Positions 34,212-45,221 of a stretch of DNA of 64,000 nucleotides are shown here, piece by piece. Under the pieces are notes generated by a model. The model worked only from the letters and a program-made list of their open reading frames with translations. It did no database searches and was not told where the DNA came from. The position numbers and the translations under genes are program-made. How positions within the stretch are numbered: position 1 is the stretch's first letter; every line of letters begins with the position of its first letter. The stretch covers positions 4,774,001 through 4,838,000 of the forward strand of contig CP110630.1 in the NCBI GenBank assembly GCA_026210745.1, given 5' to 3'. Source of the DNA: Exobasidium rhododendri. Lineage: Eukaryota; Basidiomycota; Exobasidiomycetes; Exobasidiales; Exobasidiaceae.

Positions 34212-35866
34212 GCTCGACTCCGTCCAGACAGCACTACACCGCAATCAAAACAAGATGTCTTGAGGTCCAGGCTGACTTGGACCTTCGACTTTGCAGGTGC
34301 AGTGTATGGTGGCGCAGTCAAGTGTGGACTCCTCTTCCTGTAAGGAAAGGGGCGATAAATGCGGAGAGGGTAAAGAGAGAAGGTCCCACAGGCGCCAGGT
34401 TGATTTCGCAGTGACGGACGGGTGCGCTTTGTTTTGAAGTGGTGGATGGTGTCGATGATAAACGAAGAGAAATCGTGCGAATGTGCTGTTGTGACGTCTG
34501 CCCTATACTGCCGTGCTCGTGGACATGCTACGACAATACTGCTGCTACTACTATTGTCTGGCTATCGTCTGGTAAGGATCTATCTTACGCACGCAGATTC
34601 TTCAAGCGAGTCAAAAGACCGAAAGGGCGGACAATTTTAAAGTACAGTAGAGTAGTAGTCGACAGTGGCAGGGGGAGAGGCCTCCAGGTAGGACTTTCTT
34701 CTAATAATGGACCAAATACAAAGCGAACTATACCAGGCCTGCGTAGAATGGATCTATTCGACGAATTTACCCTTTTGCACAGCGCAAATTAATCCCTTCT
34801 ATCTCACTGTACCCTGTTGAAAGACGAGGCCCGCATCATTTCTATTAATTCCGTCTGACCGCTGTGACAAATGATATTGAAGTCTATTTTACGCTAAGGT
34901 CAATATTTTCTTTTTTCCAAGGCAGGCCGTCGTAAATTGAAAGGGGAGTGCGTGAAACGGCGATACGTCCTTTTTTTCCCTTTTTCAAAAGCGGATGGAA
35001 AGCAGAGAAAGGTCGCCAAGGTAGTGCGGTTCACGGCTTGAGACTAGTAGCGACCACAGATATACTTACTATTTTATAAAATACGTAGGGCGTTTTCTTT
35101 TAACGACGACAAATGGCGTCAGGAGAAAGTAGGGTAATTACCCACCCACTCATGGACGGCGTAGCATAGCCCAACTTGAGCTGGAAATTGCCTCGATCGG
35201 AGATAAAGTTCACCGAGTCGCGCACGCGTAGGAGATGCACTGGCACTGCTCATGTAATCTTGTCTTGTAAATACAATTTAGCGAGAGGGTGCTCCGGGAA
35301 ACGAAGCCTTGGATCTTGGAGCTCCGATGTGTCAAGTCAAAATTAAGTGAGAGGAGGGAGGGGACACGCGCTTGTACCAGAGAGGCGAAAAAGGATAGCA
35401 AGAATCAAGAAGGAAGTGCCACTAACGCGCTGGAGTAGTGGATAGTTAGAATGGAGGGGGGGGGGGGGGGGGGGGAAAGTGGGGTCAGACCCCCTCTGCT
35501 TTCCCTCGCTGCAAGCAGGGGGGGCAAGCAGTGGCGGCAGCACAGCAGCAAGGAACGGGCGGGCACCGTATCTGGCACTGCTTTCTATTTCAATTGCCAC
35601 TCTCTCGGTGCAAATAGATCATTGTTTATCCAGCTCCTGTCTCGGATTGCTGCAATTAAATCGAGATCTAGACAAGCACACCGCAAGGACTCGTGTAAGG
35701 GCCCAGTCATCGTACCCAGTCGATGAACAGGTTCATCTATAAATGAAGTCTCTGCGAGAAAAGAAAGAGTGGATGGAAGGCAGGTACAGTAATCCTGTAT
35801 TGAGATTGTAGACTTTGTACGCTCGGAGACTCAGAGGAAGAGAGTCGTTTTCCTCGGAGCATGGGG
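34212..35866. other. Intergenic region with a 20-base poly-G tract
   Basis: The gap spans 1.65 kb upstream of the Opi1-type gene and downstream of the secreted-protein gene. It has AT-rich parts around 34800-35100 and a long G tract. Short open frames show no family resemblance. No RNA gene was recognised. Confidence 0.45.
35456..35475 (+). repeat. Uninterrupted run of 20 G
   Basis: Twenty consecutive G residues lie about 20 bp from other G-rich stretches. Such a run can form G-quadruplex DNA and is prone to length change and sequencing error, so the exact length should be treated with care. Confidence 0.9.
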
Positions 35867-37399
35867 TCATGACCTAGTGTGGGACCTGTACGCCGGTTGG
35901 TGATGGGGACGAGAAGAGGAGGAAGAGGCACTCTGATGAGACTCGGGTAGGTGTAGCTTTGGCAAATACTGCTGTATGAGATGTGTGACGTGAGCCTTGG
36001 CTGAAGGATAGACGTTGGGCGAGACACCATGGACTTCTTCCGGATGAGTAGCCGGCTCGAGACGCACGTTCGTCTTGATTGTGACTGGATGGAATGACTG
36101 GGACCCGAGATTGTCATCTTGGACAGCATCGCGGTGTCCCAGTTTCTCGTTCTGCACTGCGATATGATGCAGAGCGATATGATTTGCATCGCAAGCTTCG
36201 ACCATGCAACCTTCCTCCAAACCAACAAGCACAGATTTCAGGCGTGAGACCACGTTGTTCTTCTCAGTCCCTTTGATCTCTATCAAATGAGCCAAGTTCG
36301 CTCGGAGGATGGGAAGGTTTTGTTCGCGTAACCAATTGGTGCCAGGATAGCGCTCTTCGTCGTTCAATCGCATCATCCAAGTCTCCTGCTCTGTCAGGTC
36401 TCCATGCAGGCCGACGTATGGAAGCGCTCTATGACCCGGCTCTTGTTCAATTTCATAGTTTGACTTATGTAGTTGCGACAGGTGGAACAACTCTAGTCTG
36501 CCCACTTGGTCCAGGTCCTCCTGAGGAACTCGGCCATCAAGAACGTGGTATGGTTGCGTGGTACCCTGGGTCAGCTTTCCGTCTTTATCACGGAAATTGT
36601 ACTGACTGTTGCTGAGGATGACCTTGTTATTTTCATTCCTCGACTTTTCCTTCATATTTCTTGCAAAATTCACGGCAAAGTTCTGCGTTTCTTGCGAAGC
36701 CTCTGTTCGTGACTTGCGATCTTGACGAGTGTTGTAGCCCACGATGTGGCCGGTCTGGGTGACGAGCTTCCCACTCTTTGCTGCCCACTCTGCCGATTGC
36801 AGAACCTCGCGTTCTGGCGTAGGACCGATCTGGTAGATGTGAGCCTCACGACTTTTACTCTCGCCCAAGGCCGCTTCCAAATCTTCCAATCTGTGTAATT
36901 TGGGCACACGAGTACCCATGCCTGGCCGATTAAAGAGTTCTTCATGACCCATCTTTTCGGCGACCCATTCCTTAGTTGCCTTGTCCTGAACCATGAAGGG
37001 GGATCCGCCACGATAGTAATGCACTGTGTCTGCATGTCTAAATCCAGAGCCCATCTTCTCGTTCATGGCCTTCATCTTTTGACGGAACAGGTGCATGTCG
37101 CCAAGAGCACCCTCATGGTCGTTGATGCCATTCAGGACGACATGCATGGTTCCGTAATTCTCCATCCGCTCCGCTAACAACGCAGCAAGCTTGTCATCGA
37201 ACTTTGCATCTGTGTGGAGTATCAAGTCTTTCCTAGCCTCTACTGCCTGAGCGGGAACTTGCTTTGCCCTTCCTAGCTTTCCTTTACCTCTGGCTTTGAG
37301 CTGTCTACCTTCCATTGGAAGCGGTGCAGCTAGGCTGGATCCAATCACCAGCAGGATGGAGGTCACTGTGAAGATTCTCGGGAGACGAGCCAGCATCAT
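35867..37399 (-). CDS. Secreted nucleoside-hydrolase-like protein with a degraded metal motif
   Basis: Single exon, 510 aa. Residues 1-25 form a classical signal peptide (Arg, then TVTSILLVIGSSLAA), followed by a basic KARGKGK stretch that could be a Kex2-type site. The N-terminal fold resembles inosine-uridine nucleoside hydrolases: LILHTDAKFDDKLAALLA mirrors the DTDPGxDDxxAxxxA motif. VVLNGINDHEGALGDMHLF and TVHYYRGGSPF fit the next two strands, and IYQIGPTPEREVL fits the region before the second half. The metal motif has lost its first Asp (His in its place) and the Pro-Gly, and the later Asn/Glu and catalytic His positions are not obvious. The protein is rich in charged residues and ends in a Ser/His/Pro-rich tail. 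Catalysis is doubtful; an effector or binding role in a plant- or insect-associated fungus is speculation. Confidence 0.6.
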   Translation of the reverse strand: MMLARLPRIFTVTSILLVIGSSLAAPLPMEGRQLKARGKGKLGRAKQVPAQAVEARKDLILHTDAKFDDKLAALLAERMENYGTMHVVLNGINDHEGALGDMHLFRQKMKAMNEKMGSGFRHADTVHYYRGGSPFMVQDKATKEWVAEKMGHEELFNRPGMGTRVPKLHRLEDLEAALGESKSREAHIYQIGPTPEREVLQSAEWAAKSGKLVTQTGHIVGYNTRQDRKSRTEASQETQNFAVNFARNMKEKSRNENNKVILSNSQYNFRDKDGKLTQGTTQPYHVLDGRVPQEDLDQVGRLELFHLSQLHKSNYEIEQEPGHRALPYVGLHGDLTEQETWMMRLNDEERYPGTNWLREQNLPILRANLAHLIEIKGTEKNNVVSRLKSVLVGLEEGCMVEACDANHIALHHIAVQNEKLGHRDAVQDDNLGSQSFHPVTIKTNVRLEPATHPEEVHGVSPNVYPSAKAHVTHLIQQYLPKLHLPESHQSASSSSSRPHHQPAYRSHTRS

Positions 37400-37868
37400 T
37401 GCAAACGGGAGAGATTGAGGAAGAGAAGTGGGAGGAGGACGTTTTGCATGGGAAGGTGGCGTACTTATATGATGGCCGCAAGGATTATTTCATTATACAA
37501 ACAGTCGTCTAGGGAGGTACGTTCTTACATTCGGTCGCTCTTCGGAAGCCAAGGCTGGCGACATTACTTCTTGCTTGGATTATATGTATACATGAGGAAG
37601 GACCCGTCACATGATATTACGCCAACGCAAACGGTCGCTTCTCGGAGGCCACAACCCTTGCGGTAAGATTGACTCGCTGAATGGCTGGTGGGCTGGCCTG
37701 CTGACGAGGTTGAGACCTGTACGTATAGCGTGTTGCCTTTTAGTATTTGCGAAACATCATGCGAGCGAGCAATGCTGGCGTGAGCAAAGCAGTGCTGAAA
37801 GTGAAGCTTCGAAGAGAAGTGAAAATTGCTGAGCAAGACAGATTGGGCCCTCTCCCGCTCTTTTTACC
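37400..37868. other. Upstream region of the secreted-protein gene
   Basis: Gap of 469 bp between the start of the secreted-protein gene and the stop of the F-box/RCC1 gene, both minus strand. No gene or clear motif is seen. Confidence 0.4.
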
Positions 37869-40004
37869 TCAGATCGCTTGCGTCTTGCTCGTCAGGCTAG
37901 TGTACTGCTCTTCTTGAGTCATCAGTGAACGATCGATCGCAAGGGCACCACTATGCCAGCCTGCAAAAGCAATGTCAAAGGTATACTTCGTTTCCATGGC
38001 GTCATCTTCCATCATGAGGCGGCCGTTCCTCTCTTCTCGCAAGACCGGAAAACCAAATCGAACTGGTAGAGGGTTCTTGATCTCTGTAGGTTGATTTCTC
38101 AGCTTGTATCTTTCCTTTTCCGCTTTCACCATTGTGCTTTCCACTTCTCGATTTAGGTCTTGCTCTTGTTGTACCGCTTCTGCCGAAATGGGTGTCGGCA
38201 GTCGTCCTTGTCGAAGACCTTGTCTCATGTGGATCGAATTCCTCCCAATCGGCATAGTGGACTGGTGATCAGCTGCTCTAGCAATGTGAAGCGTAGAGGG
38301 AGCATTGTCAGCCACCGGTATAGAGTCCCAGGTGCCAAGAGCGCCGTTGCTCCTCGCACCCCACGTTACTACCCGACCGTCCAGGGTGAGTGCGCCATGA
38401 TGCCAATCCCCATGAGCTACCTTGATGACTTGTATTCCCTGTAGCTCTGGTATGACGATAGCTTTGCCGACATCATTCCTGTTGCCAAGAATGACGATTC
38501 CCTTTCCTTTTTCACTCTCAGGAGATTCGGAGCCTGCATTGGGAGCGTACACGGCAAAATTCTGGAATTGTGCGGAGATGTGGGTGATTTTGGTGTCATC
38601 GTTGATCAGATGACTCAGATCGTCTTGACTCCATATGTTACTATCGTCCGCCTGCCTCCCAGAGGCCCGAAGATCTTTGCAGAATTGTGGAAGGAGTCGC
38701 CATGCGATCTCGCCTGACCTGTATTTCTTAGAGACAGAAGCGATGGCTCGGTTTATCAGTCTTCCTACTTCGGCTCTTCCTTGCTCGCCAATGTCTGGAG
38801 CAGCGTCAGCTTGGAGCATCATGCCCATTGGATCATCGATATCGCGCGGTGTTGCAGGGATGGAAATGTAATAGACGGAGTGCTCCTCTGTCAATGCGAT
38901 GATGAAGTCTTCTCCTGCCGCAATCTTGACGATCGGACTGGGTAAAGGAGGGAGCGTGATGACGTCCATCTTTAGAGAGGGGAACTGCCAACCATCGCCA
39001 TTCGCGGTCGATAGCCCATTTACATTCCCGGCCGTCTGCTTGAGGAGTGGGCGGAGATATCGCTCTCTCCACAGCAGCGTCCACTTTGTCCTCCACAGGA
39101 AAATGCTCGTCTTGGAGTTTGGCTCACTCCCCTGCGTGCCCCTACTCTGCTTGGGCTGTGTCAAGACGGCAGTAAAGTTCCAGCCGGCTTCAACTTGGAC
39201 GATGGTGAAGGCTGGTTGTGACGGAGATGACGGCGACGTATCTAACAAGAGGCTGAAGACGTCCAAACATATCGGACGATCCCAATTATTTGTCCACTCG
39301 ACGAGGCTCCCGTCATCTAGCTGAGCTACCGCATGTTCACGACCAACTGTCAGGGATTTTGCTCTCCTCCCGTGTAAGTCGAGCAACGTCGGTCTCACAA
39401 AATTCATCACATTCTGTGCTACATTCTCAAATCCTCCTGCACAGGATCCCCAAGCTAGGATGTGGCCTTTACCTGTGAGTGCATAGAAGCTCCAGCCTCC
39501 TGCATGTATCTGGATGGGAGCTCCAAAGTCTTCTGTAGATGGCATCAGGGGGATTCTAGATGCCCCTCCATCATCCTCATCTTCTTCTCCGTTCTCGCTA
39601 CCCTCATCCTTTCGATTGACACATTTAGGAGCATCTTGCCACTTGATGCTCAAAGGAAAGGGTACGCCTCTACACCTGGATATGATGTTCCAGACACGAG
39701 AAGGTAGTGTGTCGATCGTGAGCTGCTGGCCAATCCGATAGTCACCGTAATCTCCCCACGTGAACAGCTCCGGATTGTACAGACCCTTGTAGAGATTCTT
39801 CCAGCCAGATGTCCTTGCCGTACTCTGAATGGGAAAAGTGAAGTCTTCTGCAATTTTCCGTCTCCAGACCAGGTCGTCATCAGCTAGCTGTTGGAAGGAT
39901 CGGGACACTTGTCGTAAGTTGAGGATTGCGTCCACATCGAGATTGTTGACTACTTCGTCGAGCAGCAACTGATAAGGTAGATTCGTCAAGCCACTCATGC
40001 TCAT
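37869..40004 (-). CDS. F-box protein with RCC1-type repeats (Saf1-like)
   Basis: Probable substrate receptor of an SCF ubiquitin ligase; yeast Saf1 has the same architecture and targets vacuolar and metabolic enzymes. Single exon, 711 aa. The F-box occupies about residues 5-50 (LTNLPYQLLLDEVVNNLDVD, LRQVSRSFQQLADDDLVWRR). RCC1-like repeats follow: LFTWGDYGDYRIGQ, ILAWGSCAGGFENVAQN, VEAGWNFTAVLT, VAHGDWHHGALTLDGRVVTWG and a final FAGWHSGALAID. Start chosen at 40004, the first ATG before the F-box; the frame stays open upstream but only from a non-ATG codon. A short upstream exon is possible. It shares a 347-bp divergent promoter with Dicer. The substrate cannot be inferred. Confidence 0.85.
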   Translation of the reverse strand: MSMSGLTNLPYQLLLDEVVNNLDVDAILNLRQVSRSFQQLADDDLVWRRKIAEDFTFPIQSTARTSGWKNLYKGLYNPELFTWGDYGDYRIGQQLTIDTLPSRVWNIISRCRGVPFPLSIKWQDAPKCVNRKDEGSENGEEDEDDGGASRIPLMPSTEDFGAPIQIHAGGWSFYALTGKGHILAWGSCAGGFENVAQNVMNFVRPTLLDLHGRRAKSLTVGREHAVAQLDDGSLVEWTNNWDRPICLDVFSLLLDTSPSSPSQPAFTIVQVEAGWNFTAVLTQPKQSRGTQGSEPNSKTSIFLWRTKWTLLWRERYLRPLLKQTAGNVNGLSTANGDGWQFPSLKMDVITLPPLPSPIVKIAAGEDFIIALTEEHSVYYISIPATPRDIDDPMGMMLQADAAPDIGEQGRAEVGRLINRAIASVSKKYRSGEIAWRLLPQFCKDLRASGRQADDSNIWSQDDLSHLINDDTKITHISAQFQNFAVYAPNAGSESPESEKGKGIVILGNRNDVGKAIVIPELQGIQVIKVAHGDWHHGALTLDGRVVTWGARSNGALGTWDSIPVADNAPSTLHIARAADHQSTMPIGRNSIHMRQGLRQGRLPTPISAEAVQQEQDLNREVESTMVKAEKERYKLRNQPTEIKNPLPVRFGFPVLREERNGRLMMEDDAMETKYTFDIAFAGWHSGALAIDRSLMTQEEQYTSLTSKTQAI

Positions 40005-40351
40005 CTGCCGTGTCTGCGACGTCACCGAAGCACCTACTGATGGACACTGCACCAGTATTCCGGTGAGTATGAAGTATTGGCACGGTAACAAACTTCATAG
40101 TGCTTTTAGAGCTGAGCCGCGTCCCAGAGTCGCGGAGGGACATGCTCATTGCACGGACCAAGCGCTGTTCTAAATTTTTGTTTTTTTCCCTTTATCCCCT
40201 CCCTCCCCTTTGTATGCATAAGAGGAGAATGTTGATCACTTTACTCCGGTGCTACCTGTAGAGAAAAGACCTTGGAATTGCATCACCGGAGTCAAAATGT
40301 AGCTACGGAACCTTGCCTCCCTCCTTCGACACGGAGCCTGAGATCACCATC
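40005..40351. promoter_or_regulatory. Divergent promoter of the F-box and Dicer genes
   Basis: Start-to-start gap of 347 bp with a T-rich run followed by CCCTCCC on the plus strand around 40180-40210. No specific factor site was recognised. Confidence 0.4.
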
Positions 40352-43300
40352 ATGATAGACTTTGACCGAGAAGATGACTTCTCCCCCTCTTGGCAGATCG
40401 AAGCAGATCCGGACCCCAGCATTCAGCTTCAGACGATCATTAGCAAGGGTGAAGAGAAGACTTTATGCCTCAATCCAAGGCAGTATCAGGTGAGCTTCGT
40501 AGCGTGAGGAAGCATTCTACTACCCTGTCAACGGTATTGTACCTTTCCTTCAGTCACAGATGTTCGAAAGGGCGAAGAGAGAGAACATCATTGCTTGCAT
40601 GGGTACGGGTAGCGGCAAGACACTGGTCAGCGTCATGTTGTTGAAGGTGGGCAGCATGATCATTACGAATCTCGCCAGTGAATCGGAGACTAAGACGAGT
40701 CTCTTCTCTCACAGTATGTCTTTAATGAAGAGGCTGCTCAGCTACAAACGATGGGAAGCAAATGCAAGAAAAGAATATCTTTCTTTCTCGGTGAGGGGGC
40801 ACTTCGACTGATGTCGCAGGTAGCAGCACGTCCTTATGCACCTTGCCCTGTCTCTTCCCTGTCCAGTGAATAAGATCCCCCTGGTCGATCAGCAAGCGAA
40901 AGTGATCGAGAACAATTCCTACCTCAAAGTTGAGAAAGTCTTTGGAGACTCTAGCAAAAGAGTGGAGAAGAGTAGACTTGCGTTTCGATTCGACATGTTG
41001 ATACAGCAAAGTCAGTGTGATGTCATTGTTGCAACGGCACAGACGGTGCTGGATGCCCTGGTGCATGACTTCCTCAAGATGGAAGACATCAATCTGATTG
41101 TGTTTGATGAAGTTCACCATGCTATCAAGATGGACGCTTACGCTAGGATCATGCAAGATCATTACTTCAAGAGTACGCTGGAGAATCGTCCAAAAATCTT
41201 TGGCATGACGGCGAGTCCACTTAAATCAGACGGTGACTACCAAAAGGCCATTGGCAAGCTACAGAACATGATGGATGCAAGGGTCTTTACGGCTTCACTT
41301 GAATTACGAAGGGAGCTTGAGACTGTCTGCAAACCACCGCAAGAACAGATCATCGAGTACGATGCAGCAACACCGATGAAAAAGGGTGCCCTCGCACGAA
41401 AAATTGAGGCAGAATGCGGTCATTTGGAAGGTGTCGAGAAGCTCCTGGGAAGGATGGCATTTGCTGATCAAGAACAAGGACCTCTCATGTCTGACCTGAC
41501 TTGGTTGGGCTCGTCCGAGGAGATCAAAGGTCGAATGCTTCGTAAGTTGGAGCAATCCGAAGCACACATGCCTGACACTAGACTGCTCAGTAAGGAGTGG
41601 ATCCAGCAAAAGGCGAAAGAAGCGACTCTTGAGAAAGCAAACAATGTGAATGCGAGCGGCACGAGTGCAAAATACATCAAAGATGCTGTTGCGTGTAGTG
41701 CTGTCAACGAGGTAATCATGGCCCACGATCCCATCCCTGATCTTCTCGAAGTCAGTTTCACCAACGCTACCCCAAAGATTCTCAAGATGATCGAAGTGCT
41801 CAAGTTGTGTGGATCATCTCCTGCCTTGCGACGCAATTTTTGCTGTATCATGTTCGTCGAACGACAAAGGACGGCGATCGCTCTGACAGAACTGCTCAAG
41901 AGGATGGCAGAATTGAAGAGCTGGCTGAAGCCTGAATGGATCATCGGTCACAATACCGATCAAGGGGACGGCATGGACCCCAAAGCACAAGCAGCAACAC
42001 TTCGACGATTCGGCACGGCAGGATCGACAAATTTGCTCATCGCCACCAATGTAGCGGAAGAGGGACTAGACATCTCCCCCTGTAATTGCGTCATTCGTTT
42101 TGACCTCTTCGCTCATCATACGGGATACCTGCAGAGCAAAGGAAGAGCCAGAAGCAATCATAGTCGCTTCATCGTTCTTTTGGAAAAGGAAAATGCAGAT
42201 CATTACAATCTGGTCAGCAAGGTGGCTACGACGGATCAAGAGATTACAGATTGGCTGAAAGGTCTGTCGCAAGAGCAAGGTGCTATTGCTAGCATGAATC
42301 TGGAGGAAGAGGAGTGCGACGATGCAGACGACTACTCATATCAACTCGCCATCCATTCCAAGACTACAGATGCTTGCATCCGACCGATTGACTGCATTTC
42401 TCTCGTTTGCTACTATGTGGACCTTCTGCGAAAAGATGAGTTTAGCGTTCCAAAGCCGGAGTTTTTCCAGAACCAAGAGGCGGCCTCTGGGTTCCAAACA
42501 CAGATCCGTCTGCCTGCAAATGCAAAGATTCGAGTGGTCGATGGACCTTGGTGCTCCTCTAAGAAGAAAGCTCGTCGGATGGCCTGCTTTGAAGCCTGCA
42601 AACAACTGTACGAAGTAAACGAGCTTGATGAGAATTTACTGCCAAGGAAGATTCCAAAAGTGCCAGTCGTTCGAGCGGCCCTGTACGCCAAGAGAAGCAG
42701 AGCAAAGGGCGCAAGTGGCAATCTCAACACTATCAGAAGAAAGACGCCACAGGTCTATGGAGACGGAATACCGCGAGGAGAGTTCGTTCAAGGGTCAATG
42801 ACTCTCCACGCCATCATAGTCGATGTGCAAGCAGCTCTTGCTGATCACGTCACCAGTCGACCCATCTTACTGCTCTTCCCTTCTCCCGTCAATGCGTTTC
42901 CCAGTGTGGAGATGTTCACGAGTTCTTCCCAAACCATTCCCGCCACCAAAAGCAGTGTTGCAATCAGTCTGACAGAGGCGGAAGCAAAGCAAGCATGTCT
43001 CTACAGCGACCGAGTTTTGTCTTTGATTGGACGTCAACAGTACCTGGGTGACAAGATGCCCTACCTCGTCTTACCGACGACCACTACTCCATTGCGTGAC
43101 CATCTACTGATCGACAAGAAGATCATCGATTGGGTCGAAGTAGGAAGATCCGCAGTCCCACTAAGTATGAAGCTTGACTACAGTGCCTTCGTCGACGCAG
43201 AATCGACAAAGGATATATTAGTCCACGAATACAAGGGCGTGCTCTCCCAAAGACTGTACGAGGTGCTGTCTTTGATCAACACGTCTGATCATGACGATGG

Positions 43301-45221
43301 ACAGGGTACGTCATCTATCGGTACCCGAGCTCGAACGTGTGAAGGGCTAGTGGACGGCGGACCCGCTCTACGTTGTCGACCTATCCTACGACAGGGCAAT
43401 CTCCTGGAGAATATCAAGCGAAATGACGCAGACAAGTGCGACACCCTTCGGGACATACGACTTGCTAGCGTGGTAGCATGCTCAGCGAGTTTCTATCGAA
43501 GTTGCACAGTATTGCCTTCGCTTCTTTATCGATACGATCAAGTGTTGCTTGCCAGGGAGCTTAACAAGGACTTGTTCGGAAGCGTAATCAGAGAAGAGTC
43601 CCTACTGGAAGCCCTGACCATCCCTGAGGCGCATCAGAGAATCAACTATCAAATCTTGGAGTTCTTCGGAGATGGCTATCTGAAGTTGCTGGCTTGCTGT
43701 TGGGCTTTCTCCAAGTGTGATAGTCACCAAGAAGGAGATCTCCATCTAGAGTGCGCGAAAAAGATCAGTAACAAAGCGCTACTGCAGATTGCGATTGAGA
43801 AAGAGCTTGCAACATACGCATCCAGTCACACATTCACGCAGAAGAATTGGTGTCCTCCCATGCTTGGTAGAAGTAGAGAGGCAGCAGCAGCAGCAGCAGC
43901 AGTAGAGGAGGATAAGATGGAGGATGAGATGGAGGGGGCGACGGAGGAGGCATCCGGAGTGGTCTTCAGATTGCCAGATAAAGGAATGGCTGACATTGTA
44001 GAGGCCATCCTTGGAGCCGGGCTTGCAAGCTCTCCGTCTCTTGATCTCAGTGTAGTCTGCCAGTGTGCGCAGAAGTTGGGCATTCTAGGAGTAGATGTGT
44101 CCACCAAGCTGCAAGATTTTCAAACCATGTTCTACGACGTCGTTCGACCAAAGGAGATGCAAGGTTCATGGCATGCCAGGGTGGAATCGGGCACACTGGC
44201 TCGACTTCAGGAAAAATTGCAGTATACGTTCCGGTCCCCTCACTTAGCACTGGAAGCCGTGACTCACTCTTCTCTCTTGGAGTCTGATCTACCCTCGTAC
44301 GAAAGATTGGAGTTTTTAGGCGACGCCGTACTTGATTTCCTGGTTGTTGATCTGATCAAGGGCAAGTTTCCAAATTTGAATGAAGGTGGCTATACCATGA
44401 TCAAGCAGAACGCTACGTGTAATTCCTCTCTCTCTGTCCTTTGCATAGAGTCCGATCTCCACTTGCATAGCTTCCTGCTTCATGGCTCCGCCATGATATC
44501 GGAGAGCGTGGCAGCGTACAAGACGGACCTAGCCATGGCCAAAAAGGCAGCGGCGGAAGACGAAGGAGGAGTGTATACGGGCAACGGTGAAGACATGTTT
44601 CCCTACTGGTCTGATCTGAAGGCACCAAAGATACTGGCGGATGTAGTGGAGAGTATGCTGGGCGCCGTCTTTGTCGACTCTGGCTTCAATCTCAGCACTG
44701 CAAAAGAATACTTTGACAAGTTCTATAGACATCACTTTGAATCTTACTTTCGCCCAGAGACGTCGGTGGTACGAACTCCCTGGGATTTCATACAATTTGT
44801 TCATTACCATCAGTGTACCGAGTGGGATCTGCTTCTGGAAGATGTCGAAGGAGAAGGAGAAGAAGGCGAAGGTCTTGCTGATCATGACGCGGAAGAACAC
44901 TGTGTGTTGTCTTCCCTAGTCATACACAATGTCGTGATCGCTCGACGTCTATCGAGGGGTCTCAAAGCCAATCGTATCCGAGACAAGAGCAAGCAAGAAT
45001 TGGATAACATCCGCAAATTAGCATTAACCCAAGACTTGTCCTCACAAGACCATCGAGACATCAAAGCCATACTCCAACACTCTTTGCCCCTCGACTTTAT
45101 TCGTGATAGCGTCAAGTCTTCCGATGTAGATGAAAGCGGACAATGTGTTCAAGAAGACTTCAGGAAGACAAATCAGATCACTGCCCTGCAATCGCTCTGC
45201 ACCTGCAAACGCAGGCCTTAG
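40352..45221 (+). CDS. Dicer-type ribonuclease III
   Basis: Cuts double-stranded RNA into small interfering RNAs, the entry point of RNA silencing. Exons 40352-40489, 40554-40646, 40715-40790 and 40867-45221 give 1,553 aa. Domains in order: helicase with Walker A GTGSGKT (residues 63-69) and DEVH (183-186); helicase C with SKGRARSNHSR near 526; the dimerisation domain (DUF283) around 590-680 with VVDGPWCSSKKKARRMACFE; RNase IIIa with LEFFGDGYLK near 1030 and ADIVEA near 1144; RNase IIIb with YERLEFLGDAVLDF near 1247 and ADVVESMLGAVF near 1360. All catalytic acidic residues of both RNase III domains are kept. Between residues 760 and 900 I cannot recognise a PAZ domain. The C-terminus has only a weak double-stranded-RNA-binding pattern. 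RNase IIIa contains an Ala run and an acidic insert. The three small first exons restore helicase motifs, which supports the joins. Confidence 0.95.

Noticed and set aside
37869-40091. Longer N-terminus of the F-box protein, starting at 40091
   Set aside because: The codon at 40091 is TTG; the first ATG in frame is at 40004, just before the F-box.
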